Shown here: piece by piece, positions 1 to 8,153 of the stretch | How positions within the stretch are numbered: the stretch's first letter is position 1 | How the letters are laid out: the number at the start of each line of letters is the position of its first letter | Source of the DNA: UBA1450 sp964452355 | GTDB taxonomy: Bacteria > Patescibacteriota > Microgenomatia > UBA1406 > GWC2-37-13 | NCBI GenBank assembly: GCA_964452355.1 | Contig: CAYVKV010000003.1 | Coordinates: forward strand, 51,601 to 115,600 | Length of the DNA: 64,000 nucleotides | Reading direction: 5' to 3' | Notes under the pieces: generated by a model | What the model saw: only the letters and a program-made list of their open reading frames with translations | What the model was told of the DNA's origin: nothing | Database searches by the model: none | Program-made: the position numbers and the translations under genes

Positions 1-984
1 TTTGTATCAAAACCGGGAGAAATCACTGACGATATGCTTATTGAAAACAAAGAAGTCATTGTCGTTCTGACCAAAGAAGGATATATAAAACAAGTACCCC
101 GAGAGACATTTAAAGTACAGAAACGAGGAGGCAAGGGAGTTTCAGGAATGACAACGAAAGAAAGTGATGATATTTTCTTCATCACGACCGCAATGGCACA
201 CGATTACATGCTCTTTTTCAGCAATCAAGGACGAGTATTCAAAACACGCGTCTGGGAAATTCCACTCGGCGCGCGTACATCAAAAGGGAAGGCAATCGTA
301 AATCTCCTGACCCTTCATCCAAATGAAGTGATCACCTCCGTTCTGTCATTTAATGAAGAACTCTCTCAGAAAAAGGGAACGAACATTTTGATGGTCACAA
401 AAAACGGATTAATCAAAAAAACAGAATTTAACAAATATGCAAATATTCGAAGTAACGGACTGATCGCAATCAACCTAAACAATGGAGATGAACTTCTTAC
501 TTCTTCTCTTACCGATGGGCACATGAATGTTATGATTATTAGTCGGGGTGGAAAAGCGATTCTCTTTAAGGAAAAAGAAATTAGAGAAACAGGGAGATCT
601 TCACGAGGCGTTCGAGGAATCAGTTTGGGAGTAGGAGATACGGTAGTTGCCGCAGATTTCTTCACTGAAGAAGATCTTAAAAAAGCAATAATGGTGATCT
701 TAGAAAAAGGAATTGGAAAACTCGTCAACTTAAAGAACTTCAATGATCAGCATCGGGGAGGAAAGGGAGTTAAGATCGCACCAGCAGGCGAGAAAACGGG
801 CAAGGTAGCATTTGCTCAAATTGTTGAACCGGAAGATTCTACTATTATTATTACGAGTCAACAAGGTCAAGTGGTTAAAACCGAGATTAATAAAATTCCA
901 AAGTATTCTCGAACCGCAAAAGGAGTTATATTAATGCGATTTTCAAAGTCAGGTGATAAAGTTGTAAGTGCGACATTTATCTAA
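1..984 (+). CDS. gyrA: DNA gyrase subunit A, C-terminal part (5' end outside window)
   Basis: C-terminal DNA-wrapping beta-pinwheel domain of the gyrase A subunit, which gives gyrase its ability to introduce negative supercoils. The reading frame is already open at base 1 (it reads FVSKPGEITDD before the first ATG at 34), so the catalytic N-terminal domain lies upstream. The GyrA box is seen as QKRGGKG at 118-138, against the canonical QRRGGKG, and degenerate blade repeats follow (RSSRGVRGISLG, DQHRGGKGVK). The presence of the full box favours GyrA over ParC. It ends 5 bases before folD, so it probably heads or lies within a housekeeping operon with folD and miaA. Confidence 0.93.
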   Translation, partial: FVSKPGEITDDMLIENKEVIVVLTKEGYIKQVPRETFKVQKRGGKGVSGMTTKESDDIFFITTAMAHDYMLFFSNQGRVFKTRVWEIPLGARTSKGKAIVNLLTLHPNEVITSVLSFNEELSQKKGTNILMVTKNGLIKKTEFNKYANIRSNGLIAINLNNGDELLTSSLTDGHMNVMIISRGGKAILFKEKEIRETGRSSRGVRGISLGVGDTVVAADFFTEEDLKKAIMVILEKGIGKLVNLKNFNDQHRGGKGVKIAPAGEKTGKVAFAQIVEPEDSTIIITSQQGQVVKTEINKIPKYSRTAKGVILMRFSKSGDKVVSATFI

Positions 985-989
985 ACTCC

Positions 990-1865
990 ATGATCATACC
1001 GTGTGTAGACATCGTTTCGCACCTTGATGGACTGTTGCGTCAGCAAGTCATTCGATTGAAGGAACAAAATATTTCTCCAAAACTGGTGACCATTCTTCTT
1101 GGACAAGCCCCGGAGCAACTTTCATTTGTTAATATCAAACAACGAAAAGCCGAAATGCTCGGCATAGATTTTGAGTTTATAAACCTGAGCAATGTCCCCC
1201 CATTTAAAGAATTTTTGAGTCAGTTGCAGCATATTGTGCAGCAACCCGAAACTACGGGAGTAATCATCCAGCACCCCCTTCCCGAGCACTACGATCTTGA
1301 GAAGATGTACAGCTTCATTCCTTCTTCCAAAGAAATTGAAGGACACATGACCAACTCCTATTTTCAATTTCCATTGAGCCTTTCAGTACTTTCAGGACTA
1401 AAGTATATTTTTTCTAATGAACACACACCGGAAAATGCAGTAGTCAGTTTTCAAAATGATATTCCATTTTTTAAACAAGTACTCCAAGGTAAGATTATCG
1501 TCATTGTGGGAAAAGGACCAACGGGAGGAAAGCCCATCGGAAAAACGTTCACCGAAATGGGTGTCCCATTTATTATGGTAGACTCAAAAACAGTTGATCC
1601 GGATAGTATTTTTAAAAAGGCAGACATTATCATCACCGCAACGGGTAGAGAAGTAATATCCTCCAATAATATTAAATCTGGCGTCATTTTACTCAATGTA
1701 GGGCTTCGGAAAGAAAATGGCATGCTCAAAGGTGATCTGAATGAAAAAAGTGTCGATGGTACCGCCGCTTGGTACAATGTTACGCCTCGAGGATTTGGAC
1801 CATTGGATGTATCGTATTTATACAAAAATCTTCTTCAATCCGCCAGTCTCAATCTTTCACACTAA
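990..1865 (+). CDS. folD: FolD-like methylenetetrahydrofolate dehydrogenase/cyclohydrolase, divergent active site
   Basis: A 291-residue protein of the FolD family (usual length about 280-300), which interconverts 5,10-methylene-, methenyl- and 10-formyl-tetrahydrofolate with NADP. Seen: the substrate Lys (K50 in FVNIK), the Gln of GVIIQHPLP (Q94), and an NADP-site loop GKGPTGGKPIG. Odd: the catalytic-pocket Tyr is Phe (F46, with the Lys four residues on as usual), the KDVDG block reads KEIEG (114-118), and the C-terminal PGGVGP block reads PRGFGP. The fold assignment is safe; the balance of dehydrogenase and cyclohydrolase activity may differ from standard FolD. ATG at 990 follows gyrA by 5 bases and the stop is 3 bases from miaA, implying one transcript. 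Confidence 0.85.
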   Translation: MIIPCVDIVSHLDGLLRQQVIRLKEQNISPKLVTILLGQAPEQLSFVNIKQRKAEMLGIDFEFINLSNVPPFKEFLSQLQHIVQQPETTGVIIQHPLPEHYDLEKMYSFIPSSKEIEGHMTNSYFQFPLSLSVLSGLKYIFSNEHTPENAVVSFQNDIPFFKQVLQGKIIVIVGKGPTGGKPIGKTFTEMGVPFIMVDSKTVDPDSIFKKADIIITATGREVISSNNIKSGVILLNVGLRKENGMLKGDLNEKSVDGTAAWYNVTPRGFGPLDVSYLYKNLLQSASLNLSH

Positions 1866-1868
1866 GAT

Positions 1869-2795
1869 ATGAAAACAATCTACGTAGTCACCGGTCAAAC
1901 CGCATCAGGCAAAACTTCATATGCGATAAATCTTGCAAAAGAACTGAATGGAGAACTGATTAATGCAGACTCGAGACAAATATATAAACATATGGATATC
2001 GTCACCGGGAAAGATCTTCATTTGACTCAAGGAGCATTTCAATTGGTTAATTTAATTAATGGTTTTGACATTGGGTATTATATGATTCCAATGGTACATT
2101 CAAAAATTTGGTTGTATGACATCGGAGAGCCGAACATTCATTTTTCAGCTTTTGATTATAAAATCTGTGCGCTGAATTGCATCGAAAAAATATTCAACAA
2201 TCAGAAAGTGCCTATTATTGTTGGCGGAAGCTACCTATATATCAAGAATTTACTCTTTAACACCATTGATATCCATGTTCCTCCCGATGTAGGATTGAGA
2301 GCTGAACTTTCTGAACTATCGGTTGACGATCTTCAAACAAAACTTAATAAAATTAACTCTGCGATTTTGAACACTATGAATGAAAGCGATCGAAAGAATC
2401 CCCATCGATTGATCAGAAAAATTGAGATCTTATCAAATGCAAAATCTCAAAATAATGATACTTCATCCATTCCTATTGCTGAGAAATATAATATTAAACT
2501 GATTGGATTTCGACATAAGGACCCTATTGCCCTTGAAAAGCTCATTGAAAAAAGAATAAACGAGAGAATTGAAAATGGTGCATTTGACGAAGTGAAAAAA
2601 CTTCAACAAATGAACTTTACCGATGAAACCCCCGGATTAAATGCAATCGGATATAAGCAAATCATCTCATATTTAAATGAAAATATTTCTTATGATGAGT
2701 TGATATCGGAATGGAAGACGAAGGAAGTACAATATGCAAAACGTCAATATAGCTTCATGAAACAAAATGAGAATATTAATTGGATAAACAAATGA
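1869..2795 (+). CDS. miaA: tRNA dimethylallyltransferase
   Basis: Transfers a dimethylallyl group to N6 of adenosine 37 in tRNAs reading UNN codons; cytoplasmic. The 308-residue length is typical. Motifs in order: P-loop GQTASGKT (about residues 8-15), the substrate motif INADSRQIYKHMDIVTGK (DSxQxY core), IIVGGSYLYI (the GGTGLYI equivalent), NPHRLIRKIEI in the middle, and the C-terminal YAKRQ signature. ATG at 1869 lies 3 bases after the folD stop. Third gene of the gyrA-folD-miaA run; a TGA stop ends it. Confidence 0.95.
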   Translation: MKTIYVVTGQTASGKTSYAINLAKELNGELINADSRQIYKHMDIVTGKDLHLTQGAFQLVNLINGFDIGYYMIPMVHSKIWLYDIGEPNIHFSAFDYKICALNCIEKIFNNQKVPIIVGGSYLYIKNLLFNTIDIHVPPDVGLRAELSELSVDDLQTKLNKINSAILNTMNESDRKNPHRLIRKIEILSNAKSQNNDTSSIPIAEKYNIKLIGFRHKDPIALEKLIEKRINERIENGAFDEVKKLQQMNFTDETPGLNAIGYKQIISYLNENISYDELISEWKTKEVQYAKRQYSFMKQNENINWINK

Positions 2796-2803
2796 TAATC
2801 AGT

Positions 2804-2812
2804 TGATATAAC
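2804..2812 (+). promoter_or_regulatory. possible extended -10 promoter after miaA
   Basis: TGATATAAC, an extended -10 (TG, one base, then TATAAC at 2807-2812), lies 27 bases before the ATG at 2840. No convincing -35 is seen. It would give a leader of about 20 bases for the small membrane protein and the two surface proteins downstream. Confidence 0.3.
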
Positions 2813-2839
2813 TATGTTTTCGTGAAATAATCATTGTAT

Positions 2840-3088
2840 ATGGCTCTTTCATTTATCACCAAGGTAGATAAACAACCTGAAAAAAACCACACACCGATTG
2901 ACACTAAAAAGCTATCTGAACCTACAAAAGTTGTAAATACCCATACTGCGGTGAGCAATAAAAAGGGTCTCTCAAAAATCCATATACCATTTGAATTTGA
3001 TAAATATATCCTCATAATCATCGTCTCCGTATTGTTTTTCATATCTGGATTCGGGTTTTGGATATATGTGAATTATTTTATGTCCTAA
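2840..3088 (+). CDS. small membrane protein of unknown function
   Basis: 82 residues: a hydrophilic Lys/Thr-rich N-terminal part (about 1-55) and one strongly hydrophobic segment near the C-terminus (YILIIIVSVLFFISGFGFWI). It starts MALSF, similar to the MALVK start of the next gene. ATG at 2840 is preferred over the TTG two codons upstream. It ends 10 bases before the Thr-Pro-rich surface protein gene, so the two are probably cotranscribed and it may be an accessory to that protein's export or anchoring. No family recognised. Confidence 0.6.
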   Translation: MALSFITKVDKQPEKNHTPIDTKKLSEPTKVVNTHTAVSNKKGLSKIHIPFEFDKYILIIIVSVLFFISGFGFWIYVNYFMS

Positions 3089-3098
3089 ATAGAAACAC

Positions 3099-4412
3099 AT
3101 GGCTCTCGTAAAACAAATCCCAAAAAAAAATATCTTTCTCCTGATCTCGACTTCCCTCTTTATTTTAGGGGTAATCTTTTTTTCATTAGCAATCCAAAGA
3201 TACCAGGTACTTACCTCCTCACGAGCCGAAGATTTCGACCATTACTGTAGGATTGATCCAAATGATTGTAAAGCAGGAAATGAATGTTCAAAGGATGGGA
3301 GAACCTGTGAAATTAAAACATCAACCTGTGCAAATGGGGTGTATAAAGTAAATAAATTTATTTGCGGACCAGGAACGGTCGCGCAGAATCAATACATTTG
3401 GAAAGCTCTTGATCAAAATAGTACCGCCTCTTCGTATTGTTCTGGTACTTTTACCTGTGGACAAGCAACAGCTACCCCAACACCCGGCCAAGCAGGGACA
3501 GGCACATGGAACCAATGTGATGCAAGTGGATCAAATAAACCATGCGGGAGCTGTAGTGTTACAGATATTACAGTCGGTGCCGGTGGTGCTGCTTCAACGA
3601 CCTTTGGCTGCCAGCTCCTTTGTAATCCTGGTAATTGTCCTTCTGGAACATACCAAATTAATGACACTTCATGGTTTTGGTGCTCTAATAAAGATGGTGC
3701 CTCATGCACCCAAGGGAATAGTGACTTGATCGCAAATGTTCATAATACATCAAGTGTCGGTTCTTTGACTATTAGCGATGCCAGTCCCAATGCTACAAAC
3801 AATGGCTTCAGTTGGAGCTTTACTATTCCTAATTGGACAGGCTGTGGACGAGTTCAGACTGACGTTCAAATCAACGCACAAGGCGTGAGCGTAGCTGGTT
3901 TAACGAAGAGCTTTGGGTCTGACTGTGCAACAGCACCAACAAACACACCTCCTCCGGGAACTACGAATACTCCCACAACTCCTCCAAATAATACTAACAC
4001 GCCGACAACTCCTCCGGGAACTACGAATACTCCCACAACTCCTCCAAATAATACTAACACGCCGACAACTCCTCCTACAAATACCCCAACTCATACACCG
4101 ACAGCAGTCCCACCTACAAGTACGCCAACCAAGACTCCAACAAATACTCCCACAAGTACCCCAACAAAGACCGCGACTCCGGTACCAACAAATACTCCCG
4201 TTCCAACGAACACTCCGGTACCTACAGCAACTCCGGTACCAACAAACACACCGATTCCTCCGACACCAACGACGGTGGTGATCGCACAAGCACCAACTGC
4301 GACTCCAACACCAGTGAAGCAACTTACGGTTGACAATCAAAAACCGGGAATCACTCCATGGGCACTGATATTGGTACCCATTGGATTGCTGCTCCTTGGA
4401 CTATTGCTATAA
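3099..4412 (+). CDS. membrane-anchored Thr-Pro stalk surface protein, Cys-rich head
   Basis: 437 residues, no enzyme domain recognised. Order seen: N-terminal hydrophobic segment (about 12-32) followed by IQRYQVLTSSRAE; a Cys-rich region (about 45-260, with many Cys in CRIDPNDC-like spacing); a beta-rich stretch ending near residue 275; a Thr-Pro-rich low-complexity stalk (about 275-395); and a C-terminal hydrophobic anchor after VDNQKPGITPW with no charged tail. The Thr-Pro region looks like an extended wall- or glycan-spanning stalk, probably a target for O-glycosylation (inference). The next gene repeats the architecture and has nearly the same N- and C-terminal motifs, so the pair arose by duplication or domain exchange. 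Confidence 0.8.
   Translation: MALVKQIPKKNIFLLISTSLFILGVIFFSLAIQRYQVLTSSRAEDFDHYCRIDPNDCKAGNECSKDGRTCEIKTSTCANGVYKVNKFICGPGTVAQNQYIWKALDQNSTASSYCSGTFTCGQATATPTPGQAGTGTWNQCDASGSNKPCGSCSVTDITVGAGGAASTTFGCQLLCNPGNCPSGTYQINDTSWFWCSNKDGASCTQGNSDLIANVHNTSSVGSLTISDASPNATNNGFSWSFTIPNWTGCGRVQTDVQINAQGVSVAGLTKSFGSDCATAPTNTPPPGTTNTPTTPPNNTNTPTTPPGTTNTPTTPPNNTNTPTTPPTNTPTHTPTAVPPTSTPTKTPTNTPTSTPTKTATPVPTNTPVPTNTPVPTATPVPTNTPIPPTPTTVVIAQAPTATPTPVKQLTVDNQKPGITPWALILVPIGLLLLGLLL
3949..4075 (+). repeat. 60-bp perfect tandem repeat in stalk-coding region
   Basis: Two consecutive identical 60-base units, 3951-4010 and 4011-4070, with two matching bases before and five after. Each encodes 20 residues of the stalk (PPGTTNTPTTPPNNTNTPTT). 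A perfect in-frame unit suggests recent expansion and possible stalk-length variation between strains. Confidence 0.9.
4320..4388 (+). repeat. direct repeat copy 1 (anchor-coding)
   Basis: 69 bases matching 5460-5528 with only two mismatches, both in the codon after the Trp of ITPW (gca versus act). It encodes QLTVDNQKPGITPW plus the first half of the C-terminal membrane segment. The flanking stalk DNA is far less alike, pointing to gene conversion or recent copying of the anchor. Confidence 0.9.
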
Positions 4413-4421
4413 TCTAAATAT

Positions 4422-5552
4422 ATGTCGAGAAAAAGCGTAATGGTCTTGTTCTCGATACTGCTGATTAGTATTGCAGTGGTCTTGATTTCATTTAGCATCC
4501 AAAAATATAGAGTTCTTACCAAGTCTCGGGCCGAAGGACAAAAAACCACTGAAATGGCTTGTAATACCACTGTCCAACTACTCTCGGATAAATGTTCATC
4601 GGGAGTTCTCAATCGAGATGTTTGCGAATTCAAAAATAACAACACAGATACTGCACAAGGATGGACAAAATATAAAACACAGGGAGATCCAAAATATGAA
4701 AATGTGGACTACTCAAGTATGGGTGCTGGAACTATCAAAATGACTCCCAATGGAAGCTCGACGTACTCTGCAGGAGCATATACCCAGGCTTCTGTGACAC
4801 CAGAAAAAGTGTACTGTGCAAGCTGGCGATGGGGTGCACCTGGAGGACCAGGCGACCATGGTCGTACTCTCGGGATAGATCCTTATGGTGGCACAGATCC
4901 AAACTCTCCAAATGTCATCTGGGGAAACACTCATAGGGGGGCTGGTAGACACCTTGATTATGTCCCTCCTGATGTAAATGTGGATATTAAAACAATCGCC
5001 AAAAGCACATCGATTACGGTATTTTATAAAGTGGATTACACAGGTAACTCGAATGATAGCTTGATTTATATCGATGGTATCAACCTCTATGATGAAGGAG
5101 TACCGCATTCAGCAATAGCTACGTTGACGCCAACGCCAACTCAGGATATCGGAAATCCAACACCTACTCTCACTCCTACAACGACGCCATCAACAACTCT
5201 CACTGCTACTCCTACTACATCTCCCACTGGTACTCCAATACCAACTCCTACTCTCACCAAAACTTCGACACCTTCACCAACTCATACGCTTACCCCAACT
5301 TTGACACCAACCCTAACTCCAATACCAACTGCCATTCCAACACAAACTTCTACACCCACACCGACAGCGACTCCAATCCCAACCAATACGCCTGTTCCAA
5401 CAAGTACATTAACCCCAACCAATACGCCTGTTCCAATAAATACTCCAACACCAATTACTCAACTTACGGTTGACAATCAAAAACCGGGAATCACTCCATG
5501 GACTCTGATATTGGTACCCATTGGATTGTTACTGCTTGGATTGCTACTATAA
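4422..5552 (+). CDS. membrane-anchored Thr-Pro stalk surface protein, beta-rich head
   Basis: 376 residues with the same plan as its upstream neighbour: N-terminal hydrophobic segment (about 6-27) followed by IQKYRVLTKSRAE, a globular head (about 40-230), a Thr-Pro stalk (about 235-345), and the anchor VDNQKPGITPWTLILVPIG plus a Leu-rich end. The head (a tract with CASWRWG, TSITVFYKVDYTG, DSLIYIDGINLYD) has the look of a galactose-binding-like or carbohydrate-binding beta-sandwich, but I cannot name the family. ATG at 4422 is 9 bases after the previous stop. Likely displayed on the cell surface. Confidence 0.8.
   Translation: MSRKSVMVLFSILLISIAVVLISFSIQKYRVLTKSRAEGQKTTEMACNTTVQLLSDKCSSGVLNRDVCEFKNNNTDTAQGWTKYKTQGDPKYENVDYSSMGAGTIKMTPNGSSTYSAGAYTQASVTPEKVYCASWRWGAPGGPGDHGRTLGIDPYGGTDPNSPNVIWGNTHRGAGRHLDYVPPDVNVDIKTIAKSTSITVFYKVDYTGNSNDSLIYIDGINLYDEGVPHSAIATLTPTPTQDIGNPTPTLTPTTTPSTTLTATPTTSPTGTPIPTPTLTKTSTPSPTHTLTPTLTPTLTPIPTAIPTQTSTPTPTATPIPTNTPVPTSTLTPTNTPVPINTPTPITQLTVDNQKPGITPWTLILVPIGLLLLGLLL
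5460..5528 (+). repeat. direct repeat copy 2 (anchor-coding)
   Basis: Partner of 4320-4388 with two mismatches in 69 bases. It encodes the same pre-anchor sequence and membrane segment in the second surface protein. Confidence 0.9.
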
Positions 5553-5590
5553 GTAGTATCAATAAACAAAGCGAAAAAAATAAAATTTAT

Positions 5591-5639
5591 TCAAAAGTGG
5601 ATGTTTGAGTGTTCTCGATATGTTTGAGTTCACTTTTGG
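5591..5639. terminator. possible stem-loop between convergent genes
   Basis: TCAAAAGTG (5591-5599) pairs with CACTTTTGG (5631-5639; last pair G-T) across a 31-base loop that contains a direct repeat of TGTTTGAGT (5603-5611 and 5621-5629). It lies between the convergent surface-protein gene and lepA. The stem is AT-rich and the loop long, so a terminator role is only a guess. Confidence 0.25.
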
Positions 5640-5667
5640 ATTAATTTTCGTTTTTGAGCGTAGAATC

Positions 5668-7395
5668 TTATTTGTTGAACAACTTCGTGAAGACTTCTTT
5701 CGGCACTTCCACTTTCCCGATCATTTTCATTTTCTTTTTTCCTTCTTTTTGTTTTTCAAGAACCTTCTTTTTACGACTCACATCACCACCTCCAACGGTC
5801 TTACCACCTTTGGTCAAAACATCTTTTCGAAAGGGTGATAACCTCTCTGATGCAATGATCTTTCCCTTGTATTGCGCTTGAATTTTTACTTCAAACTGCT
5901 GACGAGGAATCAAATCTTTCATGCTTTTTGTCAAATGTGCTGCAATTTTTTGTGCGTGCTCATGCACAACAATTTGAGAAAATTCTTCAATTTCATCTCC
6001 GTTTAAAAGAAGTAACAGGCGTGAGGCATCGACTATTTCATATCGAAGCATCTCCCAGTCAAATGAGGCATATCCGGAAGTCACGGATTTTAACTGATCA
6101 AAAAAGTCTGAGATCATTTCGGCAAGGGGCATTTCATATTCGATGGAAACTTGATTTTTATTGTCCATATGTTTAAATGTTGCACGATGATCTTCACACA
6201 GCTGCATAACTCCTCCAAGATATTCTTGTGGCGTTATTATAAGAACTTTGACAATAGGTTCTTTGATCTGGTCCCCTTCTATTTGATAATCAACTTGTGG
6301 AGGAGTCAAGACGAGACTTAAGTCATACTCGCGTTCGAGTCGTTCACGGATAACATCAGCGTGGAGCAGTCCTAAAAACCCAACACGATACCCTGCACCA
6401 AGCGCCTGACTGTACATTGGTTTAAACTCAAGGGCCGAATCGGTCAGATAGATTTTTTCAAGTGCTTTCATAAGTCGCTCGTAATCTGCTGCATCGGTGG
6501 GAAACAGTGATGCAAATACCACCGGATTAACTTTTTTATACCCCGGTACGCCAACACTTTTCCCTTGATCAATTACCGAATCACCGACTCGAACATCCCG
6601 GATATCTTTGAGATTGGTGACAATGTATCCGATCTCACCTGCTGAAATTGAGGTTTGCGCGACAAGGTCGGGAGTAAAGATGCCCACTTCTGTTGATTCA
6701 AAAATGCGATTTCCAATGGCAAGCTTCATTTTCATCCCTCGGCGTGCGTGTCCTTCAAAAATACGAACAAATGCAATCACTCCTTTGTGAGTATCAAAAT
6801 ATGAATCAAAAATGAGCGCTTTTAAAAGATCATCAGATTCAACAAAATCCGGAAGTGCTGGTGGAGGAGGAATTTTTTCAATAATAGCCGAAAGTACTTT
6901 TTCAACATTTTGTCCGGTTTTTGCAGAAATTTGAATAACTTCTTCTGGGTAAACTCCAAGAAAATCCGAGAGTGCATTGATCGTTTTTTCAACTTCCGCG
7001 TTTGGCATATCAATTTTATTGACTACCGGAATGATCACCAAATTTTTATCAAGTGCTTTGTAGATATTTGAGATTGTCTGAGCTTGAATTCCTTGTGTTG
7101 CGTCAACGAGAAGTACCGCACCTTCGACACATGCAAGCGTTCGATCAACTTCATAGGAAAAATCCACATGCCCCGGAGTATCGATCAAGTTTAATATATA
7201 TTCTCCATAGTTCATACGTACAGGAGCTAGTTTGATTGTTATGCCACGCTCACGAGAGATTGGATTCCGATCCAACATCTGTTCATCATGTTTATTTTTA
7301 TCGATCGTTCCCGTCATCTCCAAAAGACGATCTGCAAGAGTTGACTTGCCGTGGTCTACATGAGCGATAATAGCAAAGTTTCGAATTTGTTTCAT
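5668..7395 (-). CDS. lepA: elongation factor 4 (LepA), translational GTPase
   Basis: Ribosome-associated GTPase of the EF-G family. 575 residues from the ATG at 7395 (family about 600). G1 AHVDHGKST near residue 10, G2 RGITIK, G3 DTPGH, G4 NKID, G5 SAKTG, followed by EF-G-like domains and the LepA-specific C-terminal domain. An upstream in-frame start at 7428 would add 11 residues that LepA proteins do not carry. The ATG is preceded by GAAAG as a weak ribosome binding site and by a -10-like TACAAT. Convergent with the surface protein and divergent from the methyltransferase gene. Confidence 0.95.
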   Translation of the reverse strand: MKQIRNFAIIAHVDHGKSTLADRLLEMTGTIDKNKHDEQMLDRNPISRERGITIKLAPVRMNYGEYILNLIDTPGHVDFSYEVDRTLACVEGAVLLVDATQGIQAQTISNIYKALDKNLVIIPVVNKIDMPNAEVEKTINALSDFLGVYPEEVIQISAKTGQNVEKVLSAIIEKIPPPPALPDFVESDDLLKALIFDSYFDTHKGVIAFVRIFEGHARRGMKMKLAIGNRIFESTEVGIFTPDLVAQTSISAGEIGYIVTNLKDIRDVRVGDSVIDQGKSVGVPGYKKVNPVVFASLFPTDAADYERLMKALEKIYLTDSALEFKPMYSQALGAGYRVGFLGLLHADVIRERLEREYDLSLVLTPPQVDYQIEGDQIKEPIVKVLIITPQEYLGGVMQLCEDHRATFKHMDNKNQVSIEYEMPLAEMISDFFDQLKSVTSGYASFDWEMLRYEIVDASRLLLLLNGDEIEEFSQIVVHEHAQKIAAHLTKSMKDLIPRQQFEVKIQAQYKGKIIASERLSPFRKDVLTKGGKTVGGGDVSRKKKVLEKQKEGKKKMKMIGKVEVPKEVFTKLFNK

Positions 7396-7418
7396 AGTAC
7401 ATTCTTTCACAATGATGT

Positions 7419-7424
7419 ATTGTA
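7419..7424 (-). promoter_or_regulatory. -10 box for lepA
   Basis: TACAAT on the minus strand, preceded by GG. It predicts a start near 7412 and a leader of about 17 bases that contains GAAAG before the lepA ATG. No clear -35. Confidence 0.45.
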
Positions 7425-7446
7425 CCAAAATACTGATTTATAAATG

Positions 7447-7455
7447 TGGTATAAT
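7447..7455 (+). promoter_or_regulatory. extended -10, leaderless start of methyltransferase gene
   Basis: TGGTATAAT: a perfect -10 with the extended TGn element. It ends 6 bases before the ATG at 7462, so transcription would start at or next to the A of the start codon. There is no room for a ribosome binding site. Confidence 0.65.
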
Positions 7456-7461
7456 ATTACT

Positions 7462-8151
7462 ATGGGATATAAAGATAAATTACGTAGAGTTACGGATGAG
7501 GAAGCTAACATACGAAGAAAAAAAGCAATAGCATTTGCAACGCGTCCTGGAATTGAAATTGGATATGATAACCATCCTAAAACTTGGAAAATGACTGGTC
7601 ACGACAAACCAAATTCCTCATACCAAGAGCGGTTGCCAATATTTTCTAATAGAGATGACCAGCATGTTAATGCAATAGAACTTGTAGAACATTTAGTTTC
7701 TCAGGGGAATAACCCAACTATTCTAGATCTTGGTTGTGGCAAAGAAGCGCGAGCATTAGAGGAACTCCATCTATTGTATGGCACGTCTATTCAATTATGG
7801 GGATTAGATGTGAAGCCAATTGTTCCATCAAATCCTCGCGAAGGCATAGTTCTATTCCAGGGAAATATCGTGGAACTTTCAGAGTTAGTTCCCCCAAACA
7901 GCGTTGATGTTATAGTATCTACAGGAGCCTTATTATATCTTCATCATGAATACCCTAAATCAGTACTACTTGGTCAGATGAGTAGTAGACTAAAGATCGG
8001 TGGATTTGGTTTTGTCGAAGGATTAAATGTTAAGGATTATTTTATTGCCCACCTAAATGGTATTACACCGTATTTCCCAGACTTTCTTTATGATCAATTT
8101 GGCGTTGTATCAGGCGATTCTCAGTGCTCTTCGTTCCAAAGAATACGGTAG
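7462..8151 (+). CDS. class I SAM-dependent methyltransferase, unknown substrate
   Basis: 229 residues. The SAM-binding motif ILDLGCGKEARALEEL lies near residue 88, with an acidic residue ending strand 2 (WGLDVKP) and a motif-IV-like stretch SVDVIVSTGALLYLHH; the KIGGFGFVEG turn is typical of small-molecule methyltransferases. Start chosen at ATG 7462 because an extended -10 box ends 6 bases upstream; the upstream in-frame codons overlap that box. It stands alone between lepA (divergent) and pyruvate kinase (convergent, 2 bases apart). Substrate unknown. Confidence 0.7.
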   Translation: MGYKDKLRRVTDEEANIRRKKAIAFATRPGIEIGYDNHPKTWKMTGHDKPNSSYQERLPIFSNRDDQHVNAIELVEHLVSQGNNPTILDLGCGKEARALEELHLLYGTSIQLWGLDVKPIVPSNPREGIVLFQGNIVELSELVPPNSVDVIVSTGALLYLHHEYPKSVLLGQMSSRLKIGGFGFVEGLNVKDYFIAHLNGITPYFPDFLYDQFGVVSGDSQCSSFQRIR

Positions 8152-8153
8152 TT

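Noticed and set aside
3866..4340. Long Val/Gly-rich and Arg/Cys/Trp-rich open frames opposite the Thr-Pro stalk (also at 29428-29722, 31988-32434 and 34424-34675)
   Set aside because: They are antisense or frame-shifted readings of the (ccaaca)n-like stalk repeats; the composition is entirely explained by the low-complexity sense strand.
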